Of a stretch of DNA of 8,196 nt, positions 1-6,136 are shown in pieces. The DNA lies in the NCBI GenBank assembly GCA_937927695.1, contig CALBRU010000208.1:1-8196 (forward strand), given 5' to 3'. The number at the start of each line of letters is the position of its first letter. Within the stretch, counting starts at the first letter, position 1. The notes beneath the pieces are model-generated. The model was not told where the DNA came from. It ran no database searches and saw only the letters and a list, made by a program, of their open reading frames with translations. A program made the translations under genes and the position numbers. The stretch comes from an uncultured Thiomonas sp. (GTDB lineage: Bacteria > Pseudomonadota > Gammaproteobacteria > Burkholderiales > Burkholderiaceae_C).

Positions 1-47
1 GACCACCGAGATCTACACTCTTTCCCTACACGACGCTCTTCCGATCT
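1..47 (+). other. Illumina universal adapter remnant (contamination)
   Basis: The first 47 bases match the 3' part of the Illumina TruSeq universal adapter, from GACCACCGAGATCTACAC through to the final GCTCTTCCGATCT. This is recognised from memory of the adapter sequence. Genomic sequence starts at base 48. The segment is an assembly artefact, has no biological meaning, and marks a contig end. It cuts the rne gene in its 3' part, so nothing can be said about what lies beyond. Confidence 0.97.
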
Positions 48-1773
48 AGCCAAATAAACCGCCGCCAGCCGTTGCAGTTGCAGCAGGCGCGGCGGCGGGG
101 GTTGCGACCGCCGGGGTCGGTGCGGGCGCGGGAGCCTTGTCGGTAGCCGGGGCGGGCATGACCGGGGCTGGGCCTTCCGGCGTGATGCCGCGCACCAGCG
201 CTTCCTGACGCGGGCGCTGTTCTTTTTCGCGACGGGTGATGGCGGTGTCTTCTTCAGCCTCGTCGGCCATCTTGTAGCTGGTGGGCAGATTGTCCAGACG
301 CGGATCGTCGTGCTTGAGGCGTTCGAGCTTGTAGTTGGGCGTCTCCAGATGCTTGTTGGGAATGAGCAGCACCGACAGGCGCTGGCGCAGTTCGATCTTG
401 GTGATCTCGGCGCGCTTTTCGTTGAGCAGGAAGGAGGCGACTTCCACCGGCACTTGCACGTGCACGGCGGCCGTGCCTTCCTTCATGGCCTCTTCCTGGA
501 TGATGCGCAGGATTTGCAGGGCGCTGGATTCGGTGTCGCGGATATGGCCGGTGCCATTGCAGCGCGGGCAGGTGACGTAAGCGCCTTCCGACAGGGCCGG
601 GCGAAGGCGCTGGCGCGAGAGTTCGAGCAGGCCGAACTTGGAAATCTTGCTCACCTGCACGCGGGCGCGGTCTTGACGCATGGCGTCGCGCAGACGGTCT
701 TCGACGGCGCGCTGGTTGCGTGGCTCTTCCATGTCGATGAAGTCGACGACGATCAGGCCGCCAAGGTCTCGCAGCCGCATCTGGCGGGCGACTTCATCAG
801 CGGCTTCTAGGTTGGTGCGCAGCGCGGTGTCTTCGATCGCGTTGCCGCGCGTGGAGCGTGCGGAGTTGACGTCCACCGCCACCAGCGCTTCGGTGTGGTC
901 GATGACGATGGCGCCGCCGGCCGGCAGGTTGACCGTGCGCGAATAGGCGGTTTCGATCTGCTGCTCGATCTGAAAGCGCGAGAACAGCGGCAGGTCGTCG
1001 CGGTAGCGTTTGACGCGATCGACCGTGTCGGGCATGACGTGCAGCATGAACTGCCGTGCCTGCTCGAACACGTCTTCGGTGTCGATCAGAATTTCGCCGA
1101 TGTCACTGGTGAAGTAGTCGCGGATGGCGCGGATGACCAGCGAAGATTCCTGATAGATCAGGAAGGCGCCCTTTTGCGTCTCCGAAGCGTCGCGCACGGC
1201 GCTCCAGAGCTTGAGCAGGTAATTCAAGTCCCACTGCAATTCTTCCGCGCTGCGGCCGATGCCCGCGGTGCGGGCGATCAGGCTCATGCCTTCGGGATGC
1301 TGGAGCTGATCCATCGTCTCGCGCAGTTCCTGGCGGTCTTCGCCCTCGATGCGACGGCTCACCCCGCCGCCACGCGGATTGTTGGGCATGAGTACCAGAT
1401 AGCGCCCGGCCAGCGAGATGATGGTGGTCAGCGCCGCGCCCTTGTTGCCGCGCTCTTCCTTTTCCACCTGCACCAGCATTTCTTGCCCTTCGCGGATCAC
1501 GTCCTGAATGCGGGCCTGGGAGGGCGAAACGCCTTCCTTGAAATACTGGCGAGAAATTTCCTTGAACGGCAAAAAGCCGTGGCGCTCCTCGCCGTAGTCG
1601 ACAAAGCAGGCTTCGAGCGAAGGCTCGACGCGAGTGACCACGGCCTTGTAGATATTGCCCTTGCGCTGTTCGCGCCCGGCCTGTTCGATATCGATGTCGA
1701 GCAGCTTCTGCCCATCGACGATGGCCACGCGCAATTCTTCCGACTGCGTGGCGTTGAACAACATGCGTTTCAT
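46..1773 (-). CDS. rne: Ribonuclease E (Rne/Rng family), C-terminus truncated by contig end
   Basis: Endoribonuclease E cleaves single-stranded AU-rich RNA, matures rRNA and tRNA, and starts mRNA decay as the scaffold of the degradosome at the inner membrane. Visible are the family start MKRMLFNATQ, an S1 RNA-binding domain (about residues 35-125), and the catalytic DNase I-like region with AVDVNSARSTRG (D301) and VVDFIDMEE (D344), equivalent to the two Mg-binding aspartates of E. coli RNase E. The Zn-link CPRCNGTG has C402 and C405. After about residue 510 it becomes Pro/Ala-rich and ends GGGLFG. An AGGAG ribosome site (1780-1784) lies 6 nt from the ATG. The apparent TAG stop (46-48) is two-thirds adapter sequence, so the real protein is longer, as the family's usual C-terminal scaffold predicts. 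The large C-terminal region favours RNase E over the shorter RNase G. It is divergent from rluC, as in E. coli. Confidence 0.95.
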   Translation of the reverse strand: MKRMLFNATQSEELRVAIVDGQKLLDIDIEQAGREQRKGNIYKAVVTRVEPSLEACFVDYGEERHGFLPFKEISRQYFKEGVSPSQARIQDVIREGQEMLVQVEKEERGNKGAALTTIISLAGRYLVLMPNNPRGGGVSRRIEGEDRQELRETMDQLQHPEGMSLIARTAGIGRSAEELQWDLNYLLKLWSAVRDASETQKGAFLIYQESSLVIRAIRDYFTSDIGEILIDTEDVFEQARQFMLHVMPDTVDRVKRYRDDLPLFSRFQIEQQIETAYSRTVNLPAGGAIVIDHTEALVAVDVNSARSTRGNAIEDTALRTNLEAADEVARQMRLRDLGGLIVVDFIDMEEPRNQRAVEDRLRDAMRQDRARVQVSKISKFGLLELSRQRLRPALSEGAYVTCPRCNGTGHIRDTESSALQILRIIQEEAMKEGTAAVHVQVPVEVASFLLNEKRAEITKIELRQRLSVLLIPNKHLETPNYKLERLKHDDPRLDNLPTSYKMADEAEEDTAITRREKEQRPRQEALVRGITPEGPAPVMPAPATDKAPAPAPTPAVATPAAAPAATATAGGGLFG

Positions 1774-2302
1774 TTCAAGCTCCTGGCCGCGTCATGCAGC
1801 CGATACAAAGCGGGCGCCAGGGCGCCCCCATGCGTTGATCTCCGGAGCTAAAACCAGGCCGGGTTCGCCGCTGATGTGCGGCACGCCCGGCGGGCAGAAT
1901 CAGACAGGACTCATGCAAAAACCTCCACCAATCGGTCTGCCTCGGAGCGCGTGGTTTTCGCGATGCCGGGCGTTTGGCCCAGGCGTAGCGATGCGCAGTC
2001 TGTTGCAGCGATCAGGCGCAACAGCGGGGGGGCAGAGGGTTCGCGGCAGGTGAGCACAAGCAGATTTCGCCAACAACAAAAGCACACAGCGCAGAATCAG
2101 CGCTGAGGGGCAGTCGAGGGCGAAGAGTCGATTCAAGGTTTCAGATCCAGGATGGCAAAGCCGGGCGGTCGTCGCAGGCGTCAAACGCATTTGCGCGACG
2201 GCATCACTCGGGCTTTGGGCCAACGCTCATTTCGGTGAAGTCTGTCCGATTTGCCCCGACCGGAATCGGTGGTACGGCAAAACGAGCAGTGTGAAGCTGA
2301 AC
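1774..2302. other. Long non-coding stretch upstream of rne
   Basis: This stretch holds the rne leader and no convincing gene. The one longish open frame (minus strand, about 1900-2223) has no recognisable motif, no good ribosome site and an unlikely composition. I see no tRNA, CRISPR or IS gene. No confident promoter for rne could be picked on the minus strand. A leader of several hundred nucleotides would agree with the long rne leader known from E. coli, but the transcription start cannot be placed from the sequence. Confidence 0.6.
1812..1827 (-). promoter_or_regulatory. GC-rich hairpin in the rne leader
   Basis: A perfect 6-bp inverted repeat, GGGCGC / GCGCCC, with a 4-nt loop lies about 40 nt upstream of the rne start codon, inside the region expected to be the 5' leader. 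In enterobacteria RNase E regulates itself through structures in a long rne leader. A similar role here is inference from position only. It has no following T-run, so it is not an intrinsic terminator. Confidence 0.3.
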
Positions 2303-2471
2303 CTAGGAGCCTGTCGGACTTGAGGAGCGTCGGCTACAAAACGACCGCGCCGGTCCATTTTTCACCACTTTCTTGGGCAATAGTTTGACTATTGCCCAGC
2401 GAAATCGGCAAAAACTGTCCTCGGCGGGGCCGTTTTTCGCCATCGACGTCCCAAGCCCGACAGGCTCCTAG
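2303..2471. mobile_element. 169-bp palindromic MITE-like / foldback repeat
   Basis: The left end CTAGGAGCCTGTCGGaCTTG and the right end are inverted copies that differ at one of 20 positions. Inward the two arms stay recognisably related: a CAAAAC/GAAAAAC block, a GCGCCG/CCGCCG block, an ATTTTT/GTTTTT block and an ACTTTC/GATTTC block. They meet in a perfect 11-bp central hairpin, so the whole element is one long imperfect palindrome. Both ends carry CTAG, which could be a TA target duplication inside CTAG (a preference known for IS630) or a CTAG-flanked insertion of another family. It has no room for a transposase, so any movement would need one supplied in trans. It lies between divergent rne and rluC, probably in the rne leader or promoter region. 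A chromosomal REP-type repeat is the main alternative. Confidence 0.7.
2374..2398. repeat. Perfect 11-bp central hairpin of the palindromic element
   Basis: TGGGCAATAGT and its exact reverse complement are separated by only TTG, giving a very stable stem-loop on either strand. It is the symmetry centre of the 169-bp element. It has no adjoining T-run and is not a typical terminator, though it could slow polymerase or protect RNA ends. Confidence 0.85.
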
Positions 2472-2691
2472 AATGCCAACCCTGTCACGGCAGATTCGCC
2501 GGTTTCGCATGAACTCGTATCGGGTGATGTAAGCAACCCAGGTACATGCAGTGCCCGCACGAAAACCTGTCAGGAGGCAGTCTTTCCGCTTTTGGCACGT
2601 CGCGCAGGTGCATCATGTAAAACTGCACGCAACTTCGCGGAAATATTGCCAAAATTCGTTCTTCCAACTTCACAACTTCACGCTCGATTAT
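2472..2691. other. Upstream region of rluC
   Basis: About 220 bp without a convincing gene. An in-frame extension of rluC back to 2551 exists, but its residues do not resemble the RluC family. No clear Shine-Dalgarno sequence precedes the chosen rluC ATG. A TATAAT on the minus strand at 2687-2692 overlaps that ATG but has no partner -35, so no promoter is assigned. Confidence 0.45.
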
Positions 2692-3681
2692 ATGCACACC
2701 GCGCCATCTCCCCAGGTTCGGCTCCTTCAGGTCGGCGATGCGGGCGAGGGACAGCGGCTGGATAACTTTCTTGCGCGCCACCTCAAGGGGGTGCCGCGCA
2801 GCCATATTCATCGCATCGTGCGATCGGGCGAAGTGCGAGTCAATGGCGGTCGGGCCAGCGCAGATCAGAAACTGCAGTCGAGTGATCAGGTGCGGATTCC
2901 GCCGGTGCGGGTGGCGCAGCCTGACGTGCCGCGCAGCGCCCCAGCGCTGCAGTTTCCGATCGTGTTTGAGGACGATTTTCTGCTGGCGATCAACAAACCC
3001 GAAGGCGTGGCGGTGCATGGCGGATCGGGGGTGAGTTTCGGCGTGATCGAGGCGCTGCGCGCGGCGCGGCCCACGGCGAAGTTTCTCGAACTGGTGCACC
3101 GGCTCGACCGCGACACCTCGGGTCTGCTGCTCATCGCCAAAAAGCGCAGCGCGTTGACCACGTTGCACGCGGCGCTGCGCGAACGTCACGCCGACAAACG
3201 CTACCTCGCGCTGGTCGCTGGACTCTGGACGCGTGGGGCGGTGATGATCGAGGCGCCGCTGCATAAATACCTGCTTGCCAACGGCGAACGGCGCGTGCGG
3301 GTGGACGCGCAGCAAGGGCAAGAGTCGCGCACTCAGTTTCGTTCGCAAGAGCAATTTGCGCTGCCGGGCCTAGGGCCTTGGAGCGGCTTGAGCCTGATTC
3401 AGGCGCGGTTGCTGACGGGGCGCACCCATCAGATCCGAGTGCATCTGGCGCACTGCGGCCATCCCATCGTCGGCGACGATAAATATGGGGATGACCACCT
3501 CAACGCCCTGCTGGCGCGGGGGCAGGCGGGCGTGCCGCCTTTGCGGCGCATGTTTTTGCACGCCGAGTCGCTGGTGATTGCGCACCCGGCAAGCGGCGAG
3601 CGGTTGGAACTGCGGGCGCCCTTGCCCGAAAACTGCGCGCAGTGGCTTCATCATTTGCGGGCACAATGCGCGCAGTCCTGA
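2692..3681 (+). CDS. rluC: 23S rRNA pseudouridine synthase, RluC type
   Basis: RluA-family pseudouridine synthase. The E. coli RluC enzyme isomerises U955, U2504 and U2580 of 23S rRNA near the peptidyl transferase centre. The 329-residue product has an N-terminal S4 RNA-binding domain (about 21-68, RLDNFLARHL and GEVRVNGGRA). The catalytic domain carries INKPEGVAVHGG (100-111), the catalytic motif HRLDRDTSG (136-144, nucleophile D139) and LLTGRTHQIRVHLA (240-253). The ATG at 2692 was chosen because the S4 domain starts shortly after it and the length fits the family (E. coli 319 aa); the upstream extension from 2551 is unlike the family. RluC is preferred over RluD because of its position divergent from rne. 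The phosphatase gene follows 23 bp downstream. Confidence 0.88.
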   Translation: MHTAPSPQVRLLQVGDAGEGQRLDNFLARHLKGVPRSHIHRIVRSGEVRVNGGRASADQKLQSSDQVRIPPVRVAQPDVPRSAPALQFPIVFEDDFLLAINKPEGVAVHGGSGVSFGVIEALRAARPTAKFLELVHRLDRDTSGLLLIAKKRSALTTLHAALRERHADKRYLALVAGLWTRGAVMIEAPLHKYLLANGERRVRVDAQQGQESRTQFRSQEQFALPGLGPWSGLSLIQARLLTGRTHQIRVHLAHCGHPIVGDDKYGDDHLNALLARGQAGVPPLRRMFLHAESLVIAHPASGERLELRAPLPENCAQWLHHLRAQCAQS

Positions 3682-3704
3682 CTTCCTGAGCCCTTGCCCG
3701 CACC

Positions 3705-4364
3705 ATGCACCGACAGAACTATGACCTGATTGTGTTCGACTGGGACGGCACGCTGATGGATTCCACCGCGGCCATCACCGGGGCGATCCAGCAAGCTTGC
3801 AAAGATCTGGGGCTGGCGGTTCCCAGTCGCGAGGCGGCGTCATATGTCATCGGCCTCGGGCTGGAGGATGCCCTGCGACATGCCGCACCCGAGTTGCCGC
3901 ATGCCGACTATCCCAAACTGGCTGCGGCCTATCGCAAACATTACTTCGCGCTCGATGGCGAGCTGGTGCTGTTCGACGGGGCGCTGGATTTACTGCATGA
4001 ACTCAAATCGGCTGGCTACAACCTTGCGGTGGCGACCGGAAAATCTCGCATCGGTCTGACGCGGGCGATGGACCGGCCCGAACTGCGCGGATTGTTTGAC
4101 GCCACCCGCACCGCTGATGAAACCTTTTCCAAGCCGCACCCGGCGATGCTGCACGAAATCATGGCCGAACTGGCCAGCCCGCCGCAGCGCACCGTGATGG
4201 TGGGCGACACTACGCACGATCTGCAAATGGCGCTCAATGCGCAGTGCAATGCCATCGGCGTGAGCTACGGCGCGCACGATGCGGCCCGGCTCGAAACGCT
4301 GTCCCCCGCTGGGCTGGTGCATTCCGTCGCGGAACTGCAGGCATTTCTCGCCCAGCACGGGTAA
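3705..4364 (+). CDS. HAD-IA hydrolase, phosphoglycolate phosphatase-like
   Basis: A 219-residue cytosolic haloacid dehalogenase-superfamily phosphatase. All four HAD motifs are present: DWDGT (nucleophile D12, acid/base D14), VATGKS (T111), the SKPHP lysine K143, and VGDTTHDLQMA (D168, D172). The insertion between motifs I and II is helical, as in the Gph/phosphoglycolate phosphatase branch, so the cap is of the HAD-IA (C1) type. The substrate cannot be read from sequence; 2-phosphoglycolate or another small phosphomonoester is plausible. It starts 23 bp after the rluC stop on the same strand, so co-transcription is likely. The same rluC-HAD order is familiar in betaproteobacteria. The ribosome site is weak. 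Confidence 0.88.
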   Translation: MHRQNYDLIVFDWDGTLMDSTAAITGAIQQACKDLGLAVPSREAASYVIGLGLEDALRHAAPELPHADYPKLAAAYRKHYFALDGELVLFDGALDLLHELKSAGYNLAVATGKSRIGLTRAMDRPELRGLFDATRTADETFSKPHPAMLHEIMAELASPPQRTVMVGDTTHDLQMALNAQCNAIGVSYGAHDAARLETLSPAGLVHSVAELQAFLAQHG

Positions 4365-4366
4365 GC

Positions 4367-4395
4367 GCGGCAGTTGGTAACTCGCTGACTGCCGC
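4367..4395. terminator. Hairpin between convergent genes, possible weak terminator
   Basis: GCGGCAGT (4367-4374) and ACTGCCGC (4388-4395) form a perfect 8-bp stem with a 13-nt loop. It lies immediately after the phosphatase stop codon and just before the stop of the converging repeat-protein gene. It lacks a T-run on either strand, so it is not a classical intrinsic terminator. A role in 3'-end formation or stability is inference. Confidence 0.35.
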
Positions 4396-4401
4396 CGCGA
4401 C

Positions 4402-5154
4402 TTACATCTGCGGACGCATCACGTTCGGGATGTTGATGGCCGGGGAGTTCACCACGGGCACATTGACCGTAGGGGTCTGCACCACCGGAACATTCACACT
4501 CGGAGTTGTCACCACCGGCACGTTGACCGAGGGCGTTGCCACCGCGGGGATGTTGACTTGCGGCGTTGTCACCGCGGGCACGTTGATCGACGGCGTGTTG
4601 ACCGAAGGCACATTGACCGCTGGGCTATTGATCACAGGAACGGTGACCGCAGGCAAGGCAACGGCAGGCGTATTCGGGGTTTGCACTGAAGGAGTTTGCA
4701 CCGAGGGTGTCTGCGTGGTGACTTGCGCCCCTGCGCGCGCGCCTAGCCCTTGACCAACGCCCGCGTCCCCTGTGCGCAGCGCGGGGATGGCCGTTCCGGC
4801 GGCGCCCGTCTGACCTTGCGTGGCGGTACGTGTTTGCACCGTATTGCGATGCTGCGCTTCGGTGCGAGTTTGCGCACCGGTTTGACCGGATGCATTACGC
4901 ACCGATTCGCCGGTTGATGTGCGGGTGTGGGTCTGGGTCGTGGTGCGGGTTTCAGCCCGGGTGTTTGCCGAAGTGGCGGTCTCGGAGCGAGTGGCGGGCT
5001 TGGTCTGTTGATTGGCCGTGCGCGTCGAGGTCGTCGCCGAGAGTTGACCGTGCTGAACAGCATTCACGGCGGTTTGGGCGTAAGCGAGACCGATGGAGAG
5101 CGAAGCGGCTGCAACAGCGGCGGACAGAACGGCGAGGGTACGGGTCTTGGACAT
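4402..5154 (-). CDS. Secreted Thr/Gln/Arg-rich protein with C-terminal decapeptide repeats
   Basis: I do not recognise a named family. The start at 5154 has an AGGAG site 6 nt upstream (5161-5165) and gives a clean Sec signal peptide, MSKTRTL then a hydrophobic stretch and AYA/Q, with cleavage after about residue 26. The longer in-frame start at 5187 would place that ribosome site inside the gene. The mature part has two regions. Residues about 30-125 are rich in Thr, Gln and Arg with many TRT, TQT and ATR units, and are probably disordered. After a Gly/Ala linker and TPSVQ pentads comes the C-terminus, seven tandem decapeptides of the form [ST]P-x-[VI]-N-[VI]-P-x-V-x (about 177-246), ending RPQM. 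No transmembrane segment, lipobox or anchor motif is visible after the signal. It is divergent from the DUF6502/DUF5666 operon and shares a regulatory region with it. An exported structural or surface role is inference. Confidence 0.75.
   Translation of the reverse strand: MSKTRTLAVLSAAVAAASLSIGLAYAQTAVNAVQHGQLSATTSTRTANQQTKPATRSETATSANTRAETRTTTQTHTRTSTGESVRNASGQTGAQTRTEAQHRNTVQTRTATQGQTGAAGTAIPALRTGDAGVGQGLGARAGAQVTTQTPSVQTPSVQTPNTPAVALPAVTVPVINSPAVNVPSVNTPSINVPAVTTPQVNIPAVATPSVNVPVVTTPSVNVPVVQTPTVNVPVVNSPAINIPNVMRPQM
4417..4626 (-). repeat. Seven tandem 30-bp coding repeats (decapeptides)
   Basis: Seven in-frame 30-bp units encode SPAVNVPSVN, TPSINVPAVT, TPQVNIPAVA, TPSVNVPVVT, TPSVNVPVVQ, TPTVNVPVVN and SPAINIPNVM. 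Asn at position 5 and Pro at positions 2 and 7 are kept in all seven, and position 9 is always Val. Units 4-6 are the most alike, as expected from recent duplication. Degenerate units continue upstream (TPAVALPAV and TPSVQ pentads). Confidence 0.92.
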
Positions 5155-5192
5155 GATGTTCTCCTGAAAGAAGGAAGGATGATTCACGCATT

Positions 5193-5209
5193 GTGGTAAA
5201 CATTCCCAC
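5193..5209. promoter_or_regulatory. Operator-like palindrome, copy 1
   Basis: GTGGTAAACATTCCCAC is an imperfect palindrome with GTGGnAA half-sites. It matches copy 2 at 14 of 17 positions and lies 39 bp from it in the same orientation. It covers the predicted -35 of the rightward operon promoter. Confidence 0.6.
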
Positions 5210-5230
5210 TAAAGCGCTTGTGTTTATAAT
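5203..5230 (+). promoter_or_regulatory. Predicted promoter of the DUF6502/DUF5666 operon
   Basis: A perfect TATAAT lies at 5225-5230. The best -35 is TTCCCA (5203-5208, four of six matches, 16-bp spacing), so it is a strong -10 with a weak -35, which often goes with activation or regulation. The start site would be near 5237, about 45 nt before the ATG at 5282. Its -10 overlaps the -10 of the leftward promoter, so the two promoters compete for the same bases. Confidence 0.55.
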
Positions 5231-5253
5231 AGTGGCAAAATTTCCCACGTCAA
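5226..5253 (-). promoter_or_regulatory. Predicted sigma-70 promoter of the leftward repeat-protein gene
   Basis: Read on the minus strand, TTGACG (5248-5253) is a near-consensus -35 and TATTAT (5226-5231) a good -10, separated by 16 bp. The start site would be near 5219, giving a leader of about 65 nt before the AGGAG and ATG. The spacer coincides exactly with the second palindromic operator-like copy. Confidence 0.6.
5232..5248. promoter_or_regulatory. Operator-like palindrome, copy 2
   Basis: GTGGCAAAATTTCCCAC is an imperfect palindrome with GTGGnAAA half-sites. It fills the spacer between the -35 and -10 of the leftward promoter and covers the predicted start site of the rightward one, so a bound protein would be expected to block both. 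The likely binder is the adjacent HTH-containing DUF6502 protein; this is inference from position. Confidence 0.6.
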
Positions 5254-5281
5254 GCCGAATCGCTTCGTTTATCCTTTTGCC

Positions 5282-6136
5282 ATGTCCGCCGCTCTCAAAT
5301 CTGCCGCCCTGTCCATCTTGCGGCCCTTCGTGCGCTATCTCATTACCCAGGGCTGGACTTACGGCGCTCTGGCCGAACTGCTCAAATTTGTCTATGTGGG
5401 CGAAGTCATTGCGCTCGATCAGCGCGACGGCAAACCCGTACCGACCGATAGCCGTGTGAGTCTGCTCAGCGGCATCCATCGCAAGGAAGTACGGCGTCTG
5501 CGCGAAGAATTGCAGAGCGGGTCGGGTGAGATTGCCCTGCGGCATGGCGCCAATATGTCGGCGCAGGTGGTGGCGGCCTGGGTGGCTTGCGAGGCGTATC
5601 GTGACCCGCAAGGTGAACCGCTTGCCCTGCCGCTGCGCGCTGCGGGCGCCGCGGCCAGTTTTGAAAATCTGGTGCGGCTGGTGAAGGCCGACATGCGGCC
5701 GCGTACCGTGCTGGATGAACTGCTGCGCGCCGGCGTGGTGGAGCAGCAGGATGACGTGGTGAGGCTGGCTCGCGGCGGCTATGTCTCCGATCTGCCCGAG
5801 GACAGGCTGGCTTTCATGGGGGCGCATATCGGCGACCATCTGCGGGCCACGGTGCACAACCTGGAAGGTCGCACGCCGACTTATCTGGAGCAATCGGTCT
5901 ATTTCGACGATCTGCCGCCCATCGTTCCGGGCGAGGTGCGCGACGACCTGCGTGAGTACGGTGAACAGGTCTTGCAAGAGGCTTACCAGCGCATCGCGCG
6001 TGCGGAAAAGACGGCTCAATCCGCGCAAGCCGACGATCTCGGTGCGCCGCAAACCAACAAGAAGCGCCTGCGCCTCGGGGTGTATTACTACGAAGACGAT
6101 ATGCCCGCTTCGAACTCAGCCGGGGAGCAGCCGTGA
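5282..6136 (+). CDS. DUF6502-type protein, probable HTH transcriptional regulator
   Basis: A 284-residue cytosolic protein without signal peptide or membrane segment. The N-terminus (ALSILRPFVRYLITQGWTYG, then AELLKFVYVGEV) and the C-terminal KKRLRLGVYYYEDD fit what I remember of DUF6502; the family assignment is from memory. Residues about 56-75, SRVSLLSGIHRKEVRRLREE, look like a helix-turn-helix. A second segment (about 127-166, with RPRTVLDELLRAGVVEQQ then a short strand) looks like a winged helix. This suggests DNA binding, though no function is established for it here. The stop overlaps the next start by 4 bp (GTGA), so the two genes are translationally coupled. No clear Shine-Dalgarno site precedes the ATG. 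The ATG is kept because the family-like sequence begins within ten residues of it. Autoregulation through the two upstream palindromes is proposed. Confidence 0.78.
   Translation: MSAALKSAALSILRPFVRYLITQGWTYGALAELLKFVYVGEVIALDQRDGKPVPTDSRVSLLSGIHRKEVRRLREELQSGSGEIALRHGANMSAQVVAAWVACEAYRDPQGEPLALPLRAAGAAASFENLVRLVKADMRPRTVLDELLRAGVVEQQDDVVRLARGGYVSDLPEDRLAFMGAHIGDHLRATVHNLEGRTPTYLEQSVYFDDLPPIVPGEVRDDLREYGEQVLQEAYQRIARAEKTAQSAQADDLGAPQTNKKRLRLGVYYYEDDMPASNSAGEQP

Noticed and set aside
895..1851. Long open frame on the plus strand opposite rne
   Set aside because: It is antisense to the catalytic region of a clear RNase E gene. High GC makes such shadow frames common, and it shows no motif or ribosome site.
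1900..2223. 107-codon minus-strand open frame upstream of rne
   Set aside because: No recognisable domain, no good ribosome site, and a composition unlike the neighbouring genes. It lies in the likely rne leader.
2551..2691. Longer N-terminus for RluC
   Set aside because: The extra 47 residues do not resemble the family, and the S4 domain begins just after the ATG at 2692. The 329-residue product fits the usual length.
2687..2692. Minus-strand TATAAT as an rne promoter
   Set aside because: It overlaps the rluC start codon, has no matching -35, and would give a leader of about 900 nt.
4417..4626. Regular 30-bp repeats that could suggest a CRISPR array
   Set aside because: The units are directly adjacent with no spacers, are in frame with a signal-peptide-bearing gene, and vary as decapeptide codons do.
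5155..5187. Upstream start for the repeat protein (11 extra residues)
   Set aside because: A good AGGAG site lies inside this extension at proper spacing for the ATG at 5154, and that shorter start gives a clean signal peptide.
5193..5248. GTGGGA boxes of the MraZ type
   Set aside because: MraZ boxes are closely spaced direct repeats upstream of the division and cell-wall cluster. Here the units are separate palindromes 39 bp apart in an unrelated context.
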